This document shows, piece by piece, positions 26,541 to 35,254 of a stretch of 64,000 nt of DNA. The notes under the pieces were generated by a model. The model was not told where the DNA came from, ran no database searches, and worked only from the letters and a program-made list of their open reading frames with translations. The position numbers were made by a program, and so were the translations under genes. Source of the DNA: Alloprevotella sp. (lineage in GTDB: Bacteria > Bacteroidota > Bacteroidia > Bacteroidales > Bacteroidaceae). Within the stretch, counting starts at the first letter, position 1. Every line of letters starts with the position of its first letter. Location of the stretch: assembly GCA_017471505.1 (NCBI GenBank), contig JAFUTC010000002.1, positions 30,951-94,950 on the forward strand. The letters run 5' to 3'.

Positions 26541-28208
26541 ATGAAGAAGAATATCACCATCAACCTGTTCGGCCAACTCTACCACATCGACGAAGATGCT
26601 TTCGAACTGCTCGACAAATATCAGAAGAACATGCAGTCTTATTTCTCGCGCCAGGAAGGTGGCGACGAGATAGCCGACGATATTGCCCACCGCGTGGCCG
26701 AACACTTTTCCGAACTGACCCAGCAGGGCGTGAGCGCCATCACTATCGAACACGTGCAACACATTATCGAGCAGATTGGCAACCCCGAGGACCTGGGCGA
26801 CACCACCGACGCGACGGACGACAGCACCACCCCGCCGCCAAGTCCCGCTATGGGAACCGCACAGAAGAAACTCTACCGCGACGGCGACGACAAGATGCTG
26901 GGCGGCGTCATAAGCGGACTCTGCCGCTACTTTGGCGGAAACGACTCGCTGCCTTGGCGCGTGCTCTTCCTGATGGCTTGCATCTTCTCGTACAGCGGAC
27001 TTTTCTGGGTCTATCTGGTGATGTGGGCACTCATTCCCGAGGCCAAAACGGCCGAAGAGCGCCTGCTCATGAAAGGAACTCCGGTCAACGCCTCGACGCT
27101 CAACCAGGAAATCATGACCGGCATACGCAAGGCACGCAACGAAATAATAAAACCGGAAAACCGCTCGGCCATGCGCGGCTGCGTGACGGGGCTGCTGAAC
27201 GTGCTCATACTCCTGCTGAAACTATTATTTGTCCTGTTGCTCGTCAGCTGTACCGTAGCCGCACTCTTCTTTGTCATCGCGTCGGCAATGACCGTCATTC
27301 CGTCCGGCGACACCTTTGCCGGTGGTCCTTTCGGCGACATAGCCGAGGCCTCTAAAGGTCTGGACGGCGTCAAGTGGCTCATCCTGGCCACCTGCATCTG
27401 CATGTTGCTCGTCGTGGCCATTCCGGCTTTCATCACCATACGCGGACTGTTCGGTCGCAAGAATCCAGAAACCGAAGGAAAGAAGACGTCGAAGACGCTC
27501 TGGTTCGCATGGGCCGGCATCTTACTTGCCTTCTTCGTGCTCCTGCCCCTGTCGATTGTCAAGTCTACACAAACGCTGGCCAACTATGAGGACAAGAGAA
27601 ACACCCGCGACGGCATCACGCTCTACTACGACAACTGGGAATGGCTCGATAATAACAACCTCAAACTCGTCCAACTTCAGCAGGCAGAAAACCGTGTCAA
27701 GGGCTACGACGACGACCCGAGAAGTGACCGCAACATGAAACTTCTCCGCATCAAAGGACTTGACAACGGCGACTTGCTTCCCATCTATCAGTTCGACCGC
27801 GAAGCCGACGTAGAACCCGGACTTTACCGCGTAGAGATGCTCTACCGCATCTTCGACAATAAGTCGGCACTCGTGCGCGTCACTGTCCCCGGCAGCGAGA
27901 AGGCTCTCACCGACACGCTGAGTTATGAATCCAAAAGAAACAAGTTCTCCGACTATTCGTGGGAGGAAGCAGCCAACCGGCCCGCCCTTTCCAAAAAGGT
28001 AGAGAAAGAAGACTGGACCGCCGTGCAGGCTAACGCCGACTCGCTCGACTGGCACTACTACAGCTACGACTTTGCCGTCAAGCAACCGGGCAAGGCTGTC
28101 GTTTCGCTCCTGCAAGATGCCGACTTCTGTCAAAGTCCGAAAGCGTCGTCGCACCTTAATTTTGCCAACATCCGTATTCTGAAGATTTCGTCCGATAAAG
28201 TTAAATAA
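26541..28208 (+). CDS. PspC domain membrane protein
   Basis: The 555-residue protein has a cytoplasmic N-terminal domain (about residues 1-85, MKKNITINLFGQLYHIDEDAFELLDKY ... HVQHIIEQIGNPEDLGD) that occurs before PspC in Bacteroidota. The PspC domain follows (KKLYRDGDDKMLGGVISGLCRYFGGNDSLPWRVLFLM), then several membrane segments to about residue 340. A C-terminal part of about 200 residues follows the last membrane helix and is probably periplasmic. PspC proteins sense envelope stress in enterobacteria; the role of the long Bacteroidota versions is not established. Pairing with PadR is common in this phylum. Confidence 0.88.
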   Translation: MKKNITINLFGQLYHIDEDAFELLDKYQKNMQSYFSRQEGGDEIADDIAHRVAEHFSELTQQGVSAITIEHVQHIIEQIGNPEDLGDTTDATDDSTTPPPSPAMGTAQKKLYRDGDDKMLGGVISGLCRYFGGNDSLPWRVLFLMACIFSYSGLFWVYLVMWALIPEAKTAEERLLMKGTPVNASTLNQEIMTGIRKARNEIIKPENRSAMRGCVTGLLNVLILLLKLLFVLLLVSCTVAALFFVIASAMTVIPSGDTFAGGPFGDIAEASKGLDGVKWLILATCICMLLVVAIPAFITIRGLFGRKNPETEGKKTSKTLWFAWAGILLAFFVLLPLSIVKSTQTLANYEDKRNTRDGITLYYDNWEWLDNNNLKLVQLQQAENRVKGYDDDPRSDRNMKLLRIKGLDNGDLLPIYQFDREADVEPGLYRVEMLYRIFDNKSALVRVTVPGSEKALTDTLSYESKRNKFSDYSWEEAANRPALSKKVEKEDWTAVQANADSLDWHYYSYDFAVKQPGKAVVSLLQDADFCQSPKASSHLNFANIRILKISSDKVK

Positions 28209-28218
28209 AGTTAAAAAT

Positions 28219-28226
28219 GGGGGGGG
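28219..28226 (+). repeat. G8 homopolymer tract
   Basis: Eight consecutive G lie between the pspC stop and the start of the efflux operon, 24 bp before a possible -7 element TATCTTCG (28251-28258). Such tracts can change length by slippage. A C8 tract occurs at 60079-60086. Confidence 0.6.
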
Positions 28227-28357
28227 TAGCGTCTTTCTTGTGGCAATTCGTATCTTCGCCGCGTCCTATAGAAACACACCCTAATGGGAAACGGACAAGG
28301 AATTGTATGACACGCACTTTGCATAAGAAGACGCACCCGTGTCTGCCACCTATCGTC

Positions 28358-28365
28358 TAACTTTG
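28358..28365 (+). promoter_or_regulatory. Possible -7 element of efflux operon
   Basis: TAACTTTG fits TAnnTTTG and lies 33 bp before the ABC ATPase ATG. No TTG is seen 19-21 bp upstream. TATCTTCG at 28251-28258 is an alternative. Confidence 0.45.
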
Positions 28366-28398
28366 TAACACATTCTCCTGACGCCAATATTCCGCACT

Positions 28399-29118
28399 AT
28401 GATTCACTTAGAAAACATACACAAAACCTACTACGCCGGTTCGCCGCTACACGTCTTGAAAGGCATCTCATTAGACATTGCAGCCGGAGAATTCGTCTCT
28501 ATCATGGGCGCAAGCGGTAGCGGGAAAAGTACACTGTTGAACATTCTCGGAATACTGGACACGTACGACGCCGGACAGTACATGCTGAACGACGTGCTTA
28601 TCAAAGACCTCAGCGAGAACCGCGCCGCCGACTACCGCAATAGGATGATTGGATTTATCTTCCAGTCGTTCAACCTCATCCCGTTCAAAAACGCCATGGA
28701 GAACGTGGCGCTGCCGCTCTACTATATGGGATGGTCGCGCAAGAAAAGAAACGCGCTCGCCATGGACTACCTGGAGCGCCTCGGACTTAAGGAATGGGCC
28801 CATCACCTACCGTCGGAACTCAGCGGTGGGCAGAAACAGCGCGTGGCCATAGCGCGAGCCATCATCACCAAGCCACAAATCATCCTGGCCGACGAACCTA
28901 CCGGCGCGCTCGACTCGAAGACGAGCGAGGAAGTCATTAATCTGCTCAAGCAACTCAATGAGGAGGAGAAAATGACTATCGTCGTCGTCACACACGAGAG
29001 TGGCGTGGCCTACCACACCAATAAAATCGTCCACATCAAGGATGGCATCATCGGAAACATCGAAGAAAACGTCAGCCTCGACACTTCTCCGTTCGGACAG
29101 GGCGGACTCATGAAATAA
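28399..29118 (+). CDS. ABC transporter ATP-binding protein (MacB/LolD type)
   Basis: The 239-residue ATPase has Walker A GASGSGKST (about residues 35-43), Q-loop FQSFNLIPF, signature LSGGQKQR, Walker B IILADEPTGALD and switch His in VVTHESG. The sequence is of the MacB/LolD group, which powers lipoprotein release or tripartite efflux. Two FtsX-type permease genes follow at once (13 and 8 bp), then an adaptor and a TolC-like gene, so it is the motor of a MacAB-TolC-type exporter in which the ATPase and permease are separate chains. Confidence 0.93.
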   Translation: MIHLENIHKTYYAGSPLHVLKGISLDIAAGEFVSIMGASGSGKSTLLNILGILDTYDAGQYMLNDVLIKDLSENRAADYRNRMIGFIFQSFNLIPFKNAMENVALPLYYMGWSRKKRNALAMDYLERLGLKEWAHHLPSELSGGQKQRVAIARAIITKPQIILADEPTGALDSKTSEEVINLLKQLNEEEKMTIVVVTHESGVAYHTNKIVHIKDGIIGNIEENVSLDTSPFGQGGLMK

Positions 29119-29131
29119 ACGCAGCCACTAC

Positions 29132-30388
29132 ATGTTCGACGACCTTATCGAAATATTCAGCAACCTAAAGCGCAACAAGCTCCGCACTATCCTGACGGGG
29201 CTCAGCGTAAGCATGGGCATCTTTTTGCTTATCGTGGTGCTGAGCGCGGGCAACGGACTGATTCACGCCATAGAGTTCAACAGTGGCAACATGGCACTCG
29301 ACGTCATGGAGGTGTATGCAGGATACACGTCTAAGCCATACGGCGGCCTGGAAGCCAATCGAGAGATTGAATTCGACAACAGGGACATCGGCATCGGACC
29401 GTCCAACTTCCCGAAAGAAGTAGAGGCCGCCTCGGGCATATTAGAAGTGTGGGGCTCAACCCTGCACGTTGGCTCGAAAAGTTCGTCGGTCAACCTGACC
29501 GGATGCTACCCCGAACACGCAGACATAAACAAAATCAACATCACCTACGGTCGGTTCATCAACCACTCGGACTTGTCGGACCGCCGGAAGAACCTGGTCA
29601 TCGGCGAAAAGACCGCGCTGGAATTTTTCCCGAGTGCCGCCGAGGCATTGGGCAAGGTTGTCAGCATCGACAGCACCATCTACACGATTGTAGGCCTATA
29701 CGGCGGCAACACAGGGTTTGGCGCCGCGAACGGATACATACCCTTCACAACGCTCCAAACCATCTATAAAAAAGGAGTCAAGCTCGACGGACTCAAACTA
29801 CGGACACGTGGCATCACAGAAGAGGCCGACGACACGGTTTTCCAAAATAAGTTCCGTGCAGCCCTGTCCGCTCAGCACCGATTTGCGCCCGACGACAAGA
29901 GCGCAGTATGGATGTACAATACCAGCGTAGGCGCAGCGCAGCAGTCGAAAGGCATGAACTACATCCGCACAAGCCTGTGGATTGTCGGCCTATTGACGTT
30001 GCTCAGCGGCATAGTGGGCATCTCGAACATCATGCTCATAACCGTCAAGGAGCGTACCCACGAGTTCGGCATCCGCAAGGCGTTGGGCGCCAGGCCTTGG
30101 CAAATCTTGCGCAGCGTACTGATAGAGAGTATGCTCATAACCTTCGTGTTCGGCTACATTGGGTTGCTGCTGGGCATCATAGCCTCAGAATACATGAATT
30201 ATGTGGCGGGAATTAGCGTCATAGAGTTCGACGGCAACAAGATGTACACGTTCCTCAATCCGACTATCGACTTGACCATTGCCATGGAGGCCCTGGCTGT
30301 CCTGATTATTGCCGGACTGCTCGCAGGCTTCTTCCCTGCCCGCAAAGCCGTCAAAGTGAAACCCATCGAGGCACTGCACGCCAAATAG
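29132..30388 (+). CDS. ABC transporter permease (MacB/FtsX type), first
   Basis: The 418-residue protein has one N-terminal membrane segment (RTILTGLSVSMGIFLLIVVLSAGNGL), a large periplasmic MacB_PCD domain (about residues 45-250), and three C-terminal membrane segments forming the FtsX domain, with VKERTHEFGIRKALGARPWQILRSVLIESMLI. Four membrane helices in all match the mechanotransmission permeases of the MacB family. It probably forms a heterodimer with the second permease encoded 8 bp downstream. Confidence 0.93.
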   Translation: MFDDLIEIFSNLKRNKLRTILTGLSVSMGIFLLIVVLSAGNGLIHAIEFNSGNMALDVMEVYAGYTSKPYGGLEANREIEFDNRDIGIGPSNFPKEVEAASGILEVWGSTLHVGSKSSSVNLTGCYPEHADINKINITYGRFINHSDLSDRRKNLVIGEKTALEFFPSAAEALGKVVSIDSTIYTIVGLYGGNTGFGAANGYIPFTTLQTIYKKGVKLDGLKLRTRGITEEADDTVFQNKFRAALSAQHRFAPDDKSAVWMYNTSVGAAQQSKGMNYIRTSLWIVGLLTLLSGIVGISNIMLITVKERTHEFGIRKALGARPWQILRSVLIESMLITFVFGYIGLLLGIIASEYMNYVAGISVIEFDGNKMYTFLNPTIDLTIAMEALAVLIIAGLLAGFFPARKAVKVKPIEALHAK

Positions 30389-30396
30389 ACTATACC

Positions 30397-31641
30397 ATGC
30401 GACTGTTCGACCTAAATAGTTTTGAAGAAGTACTGGAAACGCTCCTGCGCAACAAGTCGCGCTCGCTGCTTACTGCGTTCGGCATATTCTGGGGCATATT
30501 CCTGCTGGTGTTCTTCATAGGCGGCGGCAACGGCCTGAAGTATCTGCTGTCCAAAAACTTTGACGGCGTGGCACAAAACTCCTGTATCATCGGCACGCGC
30601 CCTACGAGCATCGCCTACAAAGGCTATCAGACGGGCCGAAACTGGGAACTTGACGTGGCCGACGCGCAACTTATCATGCAGAAAGTGCCTGAAGTGGCCG
30701 TAGCCACGAGTGCAAATATGCGCTACCGCGTTAGTATGCAGGTAGGCAATACTACTGAATCGCGTTCCGTCAAAGGTGTCTTTCCAGAGTATGCTACCAT
30801 CGACAACCCGCACCTATACGTGGGCCGCTACATCAATCAAACCGACATCGAGCAGCGCAGAAAAGTGTGCGTCATAGGCAAGAACATCGCCGAAACCTTC
30901 TTCCCCGACACGAAAGATCCGTGCGGCCGGCAGATAAACATAGGCAACATCCCGTTTACCATTATCGGCGTGAGCCACAGCTCCAACAACATGAGCATCG
31001 GAAGTAACGCGGAACGCACCGCCGTTATACCGCGCACGACGATGCAGCAGTTGTACAACCTCGGCACAAAGGCCGCCCTGATTTGCTATACTGCGAAAGA
31101 AGGTTACACGGTCACGTCGATTGCGAAGTCCGTCGAGAATGTCGTCAAGTCGGAGCATCTAATTGACCCCAACGACAAACAGGCCGTCATGTCCTACAAC
31201 ATGGAGGAGATGTTCCAGATGATTAACGCCCTCTTTAGGGGAGTGGCGTGGCTGATATGGATTATCGGCATCGGCACGCTCCTTTCCGGCGCCGTGGGCG
31301 TTTCAAACATCATGATGGTAACGGTACGCGAGCGCACTACGGAGATAGGCATCCGCAGGGCTATCGGAGCGCACCCCAGCCACATACTTTGGCAGATTAT
31401 CATGGAGAGCGTCGTGCTCACCATAATGGCCGGCCTCAGCGGCATTATCTTCGCCATCCTCATCCTCTATGGTGTCGAGACCGTAGTGGCTATGATGGGC
31501 GCGCAGGCTAATTTCCAAATCCCGTTCAGCATGGCCGCCGGCGCTGCCGCACTATTGACCTTGCTCGGCGCATTGGCCGGCCTGGCTCCCGCATACCGCG
31601 CCCTGGCGATAAAACCGATTGACGCCATGCGCGAAGAATAG
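30397..31641 (+). CDS. ABC transporter permease (MacB/FtsX type), second
   Basis: At 414 residues it has the same layout as its neighbour: N-terminal helix (SLLTAFGIFWGIFLLVFFIGGGNGL), periplasmic domain, and FtsX domain with VRERTTEIGIRRAIGAHPSHILWQIIMESVVLT followed by two more helices. The two proteins share the core motifs but are clearly diverged, which suggests an old duplication and a heterodimeric transporter. Confidence 0.93.
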   Translation: MRLFDLNSFEEVLETLLRNKSRSLLTAFGIFWGIFLLVFFIGGGNGLKYLLSKNFDGVAQNSCIIGTRPTSIAYKGYQTGRNWELDVADAQLIMQKVPEVAVATSANMRYRVSMQVGNTTESRSVKGVFPEYATIDNPHLYVGRYINQTDIEQRRKVCVIGKNIAETFFPDTKDPCGRQINIGNIPFTIIGVSHSSNNMSIGSNAERTAVIPRTTMQQLYNLGTKAALICYTAKEGYTVTSIAKSVENVVKSEHLIDPNDKQAVMSYNMEEMFQMINALFRGVAWLIWIIGIGTLLSGAVGVSNIMMVTVRERTTEIGIRRAIGAHPSHILWQIIMESVVLTIMAGLSGIIFAILILYGVETVVAMMGAQANFQIPFSMAAGAAALLTLLGALAGLAPAYRALAIKPIDAMREE

Positions 31642-31691
31642 AAACCACACGAAAACATATCATATCCATCCATAACACTCACCTATCAATC

Positions 31692-32789
31692 ATGAAAAAG
31701 TTGCTAAAATGGGTTTTCATCGTCCTTGCGGCCTTCATCTTTATCATGACGTTTGTCTTCCTCTACAAACGCTCACAGCCCAAGGAGATTGTGTACGAAA
31801 CAATTACGGCCGAGACGCGCACCATAGAGCGCACGAGCATCGTCACGGGTACTATCGAGCCGCGCAACGAGGTAAACATCAAACCGCAGATTTCCGGCAT
31901 CATCTCCGAACTGCTTCACGAGGCAGGCGATAAGGTAAATGCCGGCGACATCATTGCCCGCGTCAAAGTGATCCCCGACATGGCCCAATTGTCCAGTACG
32001 GAGAACCGGGTTCGCCTTTCTAAAATCAACTTGGACCAGGCTAAGAAAGAATTCGAGCGTGAACAGAATCTGTTCAACGAGAAACTCGTGAGTGCAGAAG
32101 AATACGAGAAATCCAGACAAACCTACCTTCAGGCCAAAGAAGAAGTGTCGGCAGCGCAGGAGTCGTTCGAAATTGCCAAGAACGGTGTGTCGTCGCGCCA
32201 GAAAGACGTCGGATCGACGCTTGTCCGTAGCACCGTGAGCGGCCTGATACTCGACGTGCCCGTCAAGGTAGGCACGAGCGTCATCATGAGCAACTCGTTC
32301 AACGATGGTACTACCATAGCCACCGTGGCCAATATGAACGACCTGATTTTCAAAGGCTCTATCGACGAGACCGAAGTGGCGCGGCTCAAGCCGGGTATGC
32401 CCATGATTATTCGCATAGGCGCCTTGCAGGACCAGACCTTCAGCGCGACGCTCGAGTACGTGGCGCCGCAGGTTACGAGTGGCACGACGGCGGCCAACCA
32501 ATTTGAAATAAAGGCGGCCGTAAAGCTGTCGAACGACATCACCATCCGCGCAGGCTACAGTGCCAACGCCGAGATAGTCATCAACCGCCAATCGGATGTT
32601 TGCAGCGTGCCCGAGGGCTGCGTCAGCCACGAAGACGGCAAGAACTATGTCTATGTGCTCACCAAGTCCGCTCCGCAGACCTACGAGAGGCGCGAGGTGA
32701 CCACCGGCCTTAGCGACGGCATCCACATCGAGGTGAAAAGCGGACTCAAGCCGGGCGAAAAAGTGCGCGGCAACGTGTTGACGCAGTAG
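31692..32789 (+). CDS. Periplasmic adaptor (membrane fusion protein, MacA-like)
   Basis: The 365-residue protein is anchored by an N-terminal membrane segment (LLKWVFIVLAAFIFIMTFVFLY). It then shows the lipoyl half-motif VTGTIEPRNEVNIKPQISGIISELLHEAGDKVNAGDIIA, a coiled-coil hairpin (about residues 100-170), the second lipoyl half (VRSTVSGLILDVPVKVGTSV), a beta-barrel domain and a membrane-proximal domain ending GLKPGEKVRGNVL. This is the architecture of adaptors that bridge the ABC permease to TolC. It lies 50 bp after the second permease. Confidence 0.93.
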   Translation: MKKLLKWVFIVLAAFIFIMTFVFLYKRSQPKEIVYETITAETRTIERTSIVTGTIEPRNEVNIKPQISGIISELLHEAGDKVNAGDIIARVKVIPDMAQLSSTENRVRLSKINLDQAKKEFEREQNLFNEKLVSAEEYEKSRQTYLQAKEEVSAAQESFEIAKNGVSSRQKDVGSTLVRSTVSGLILDVPVKVGTSVIMSNSFNDGTTIATVANMNDLIFKGSIDETEVARLKPGMPMIIRIGALQDQTFSATLEYVAPQVTSGTTAANQFEIKAAVKLSNDITIRAGYSANAEIVINRQSDVCSVPEGCVSHEDGKNYVYVLTKSAPQTYERREVTTGLSDGIHIEVKSGLKPGEKVRGNVLTQ

Positions 32790-32837
32790 TCCCCTATCGT
32801 TTCCGTTCATCCCATTCAGCAACAATTTCCCATCGGT

Positions 32838-34145
32838 ATGAAACACATCTTTATTCTCGCACTCTCGCTCACGTCCATAGGGCTTTCGGCCCAGCGCACC
32901 ATGACCTTGCGCGACTGCATAGACTATGCGATCGAACGCAATGTGCAAGTCAAGTTGCAAGAGGTTCAGCGACGCAGCCAGGAGGTCAATCTCTCGTCGG
33001 CCCGTAATGCCCGCCTGCCGCAGCTGGCTGGCGGCGTCAACCAGAGTTTCTCTTTCGGCCGCGGCCTTACTGCCGACAACACCTATGCCAATCGCAACAC
33101 GATGTCCACCAGTTTCAACGTCGGAATGGAGGTTCCTTTGTTCACAGGATTCCGTCTGCCCAACCAGAAGAAGCAGGCAGAACTCGACCTGCAGGCAGCA
33201 ACGGCCGAACTCGACCATCTGCGCGACAACTTGTCCGTTCAGGTGACCCAGGCCTACCTTCAGGCACTCTATCAGCAGGAACTTATCCGCGTGGCCGAGC
33301 ATCAAGTCGAACTGGGCAAGGCACAGCAATATCGCGTGGAACGCTTCTACGCCAACGACAAAGTATCGGGCCTGGAGGTAAGCGAGGCCAAGAACGTGGT
33401 GGCACAGGACGAACTGCAACTCGTACAGCAACAAAACGCCTACAACCTTGCGTTGCTCGACCTGGCCCAACTCATCGAGATGGAAAACCCCGACTCGCTC
33501 GCCATCGTGTCCCCCACGTCGGCCGACATATCGGCCATCCTGTCAACGCCGCAGACCATTTTCCAGCAAGCACTTATGCAAAAGCCCGCCATCAAGGCCC
33601 AGCAGATTCGCATCGAAAGCGCCGAGCGCGGCATTGCTATTGCCCGCTCCGGCTACTGGCCCACTCTCTCGCTGTCGGCCGGACTTGGCAGCAGCTACTA
33701 TAAGGTAAGCGGCTACGATGCTACAGCTTTCCACCGCCAACTCAAGGACAACTTCAGCAAGAGTATCGGACTCTCGCTCAGCATCCCCATCTTCAACGGG
33801 TTTTCCACTCGCAACCAGATTCGCCAGGCCAAGTTGCAGGCCGAAACCGCACGCCTGCAACTCGACCAGGTAGAGAAAGACCTGTTCAAGGAGATTCAGA
33901 CGGCCTGGTACAACGCCCGCGCCGCCCAGAAGAAATATGAGGCCAGCCAGCAGGCCGAGGCCGTGGCGCTCGAGAGCTTTCAGATGATGACCAAGAAATA
34001 TGAGTTCGGCAAGGCCAACGCCACCGAATTCAGCGAGCAAAAGACCAAATATGCCAACGCCGTATGCGAGCGGCTCCAAGCCCAATACGAATTTCTGTTC
34101 CGAATGAAAATTCTCGAATTTTACAAGGGCAACGAAATACGCTGA
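32838..34145 (+). CDS. TolC family outer-membrane efflux protein
   Basis: The 435-residue protein has a signal peptide ending at GLSAQR and two structural repeats of the outer-membrane efflux protein domain, with long amphipathic helices (LRDCIDYAIERNVQVKLQEVQRRSQEV; AKNVVAQDELQLVQQQNAYNLALLDLAQLIE; TEFSEQKTKYANAVCERLQAQYEFLFRMKILEFYKG). As a trimer it forms the outer-membrane channel for the preceding adaptor and ABC transporter. It is the last gene of the operon; a palindrome array follows with no evident terminator. Confidence 0.93.
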   Translation: MKHIFILALSLTSIGLSAQRTMTLRDCIDYAIERNVQVKLQEVQRRSQEVNLSSARNARLPQLAGGVNQSFSFGRGLTADNTYANRNTMSTSFNVGMEVPLFTGFRLPNQKKQAELDLQAATAELDHLRDNLSVQVTQAYLQALYQQELIRVAEHQVELGKAQQYRVERFYANDKVSGLEVSEAKNVVAQDELQLVQQQNAYNLALLDLAQLIEMENPDSLAIVSPTSADISAILSTPQTIFQQALMQKPAIKAQQIRIESAERGIAIARSGYWPTLSLSAGLGSSYYKVSGYDATAFHRQLKDNFSKSIGLSLSIPIFNGFSTRNQIRQAKLQAETARLQLDQVEKDLFKEIQTAWYNARAAQKKYEASQQAEAVALESFQMMTKKYEFGKANATEFSEQKTKYANAVCERLQAQYEFLFRMKILEFYKGNEIR

Positions 34146-34160
34146 TAATCAGGCTTTAAA

Positions 34161-34238
34161 ATTGCATTATGGAATTTTGAATTTACATAAGGAAATTTTT
34201 AAATTGCATTATGAAATTTTTCGCTTTCATAACTGTCT
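34161..34238 (+). repeat. 21-bp phased palindrome array C (4 units, degenerate)
   Basis: Units start at 34161, 34182, 34203 and 34224. Cores: ATTGCATTATGGAAT, TTTACATAAGGAAAT, ATTGCATTATGAAAT, CTTTCATAACTGTCT. Units 2 and 4 have decayed but stay in the 21-bp register, and the TTTTCG spacer before the last unit keeps the shared polarity. It fills most of the gap between the tolC-like gene and the NatA-type ATPase gene. Confidence 0.85.
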
Positions 34239-34258
34239 AAAAATCAAGCATTATAAAA

Positions 34259-35209
34259 ATGGACCAAAACCCTATTCCCCCTGTTCCTCCCCGTATGGAG
34301 GACGACATTTTCCTTGAGGCCCGGCACATTGTCAAAGCCTATTCGGCCCACAAGGCCCTCGACGACGTGAGCATCCAGGTGCCGCGCGGCAAGATATTCG
34401 GCCTGCTGGGCCCCAACGGCGCCGGAAAGACCACGCTCATACGCATCATCAACCACATCAGCATGCCCGACGCCGGCGAGATTGTGTTCAACGGCCACGC
34501 CCTATGCGCCGACGACGTGCAGCATATCGGATATCTGCCCGAAGAGCGCGGACTCTACAAGAAGATGAAGGTGGGCGAACAGGCCATATACCTGGCGCAG
34601 CTTCGCGGGCTCTCTGCGGCCGAAGCCACAAGCCGGCTGAAAGAATGGTTTGAGAAATTCGACATCATGCCTTGGTGGAACAAGAAACTGGAGGAACTTT
34701 CGAAAGGAATGCAGCAGAAAGTGCAGTTTATCATCACGCTTGTCCACCAGCCCGAACTGCTTATCTTCGACGAGCCCTTTAGCGGATTCGACCCGGTCAA
34801 TGCCGAACGGCTGAAGAAAGAGATTCTCGAACTGCGCGATAAGGGCCACACCATCATATTCAGTACGCACAACATGGCGAGCGTAGAAGAAATCTGCGAC
34901 CATATCGTGCTGATTGACCACTCTAAGGTAGTGCTGTCGGGCAACGTGGCCGAAATCAAGAGCCGCTATCGCACCGGCCTCTACGAACTGCTTACGCCCA
35001 ACGCCTACCTTACCGCCGAGCCAGGCGTCTATGACATCATCGAAAGCAAGCGCCTCGGCGTGGGCTGCCGCTATCTGGTGAAGAAAGCCGACGCACTCAG
35101 CAACAGCCAACTCATTGCCCACCTGGCCGAAAAGGCAGAAATCGTGCATTTCTCCGAACAAATGCCGAGCATGAACGACATCTTCCTGCAGATTGTAGGG
35201 CAGAAATAA
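34259..35209 (+). CDS. ABC transporter ATP-binding protein (NatA type)
   Basis: The 316-residue protein has Walker A LGPNGAGKTT, signature ELSKGMQQK, Walker B LLIFDEPFSGFDP and switch His in STHNMASVEE, followed by a C-terminal extension of about 90 residues (DUF4162-like) typical of NatA. NatA works with NatB as a sodium or drug exporter in Bacillus, but the substrate in Bacteroidota is unknown. A second in-frame ATG at 34295 (MEDDIFLEARHIVKAY) is closer to the usual family start; the extra 12 residues are Pro-rich and uncertain. The permease gene follows after 45 bp. Confidence 0.92.
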   Translation: MDQNPIPPVPPRMEDDIFLEARHIVKAYSAHKALDDVSIQVPRGKIFGLLGPNGAGKTTLIRIINHISMPDAGEIVFNGHALCADDVQHIGYLPEERGLYKKMKVGEQAIYLAQLRGLSAAEATSRLKEWFEKFDIMPWWNKKLEELSKGMQQKVQFIITLVHQPELLIFDEPFSGFDPVNAERLKKEILELRDKGHTIIFSTHNMASVEEICDHIVLIDHSKVVLSGNVAEIKSRYRTGLYELLTPNAYLTAEPGVYDIIESKRLGVGCRYLVKKADALSNSQLIAHLAEKAEIVHFSEQMPSMNDIFLQIVGQK

Positions 35210-35254
35210 TCGCGCCCACTATCGCAGACACCGTCCAACCAATTGCATCCCGAC

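Noticed and set aside
31773-33470. 565-codon minus-strand frame
   Set aside because: It runs antisense through both the adaptor and TolC-like genes, which are certain.
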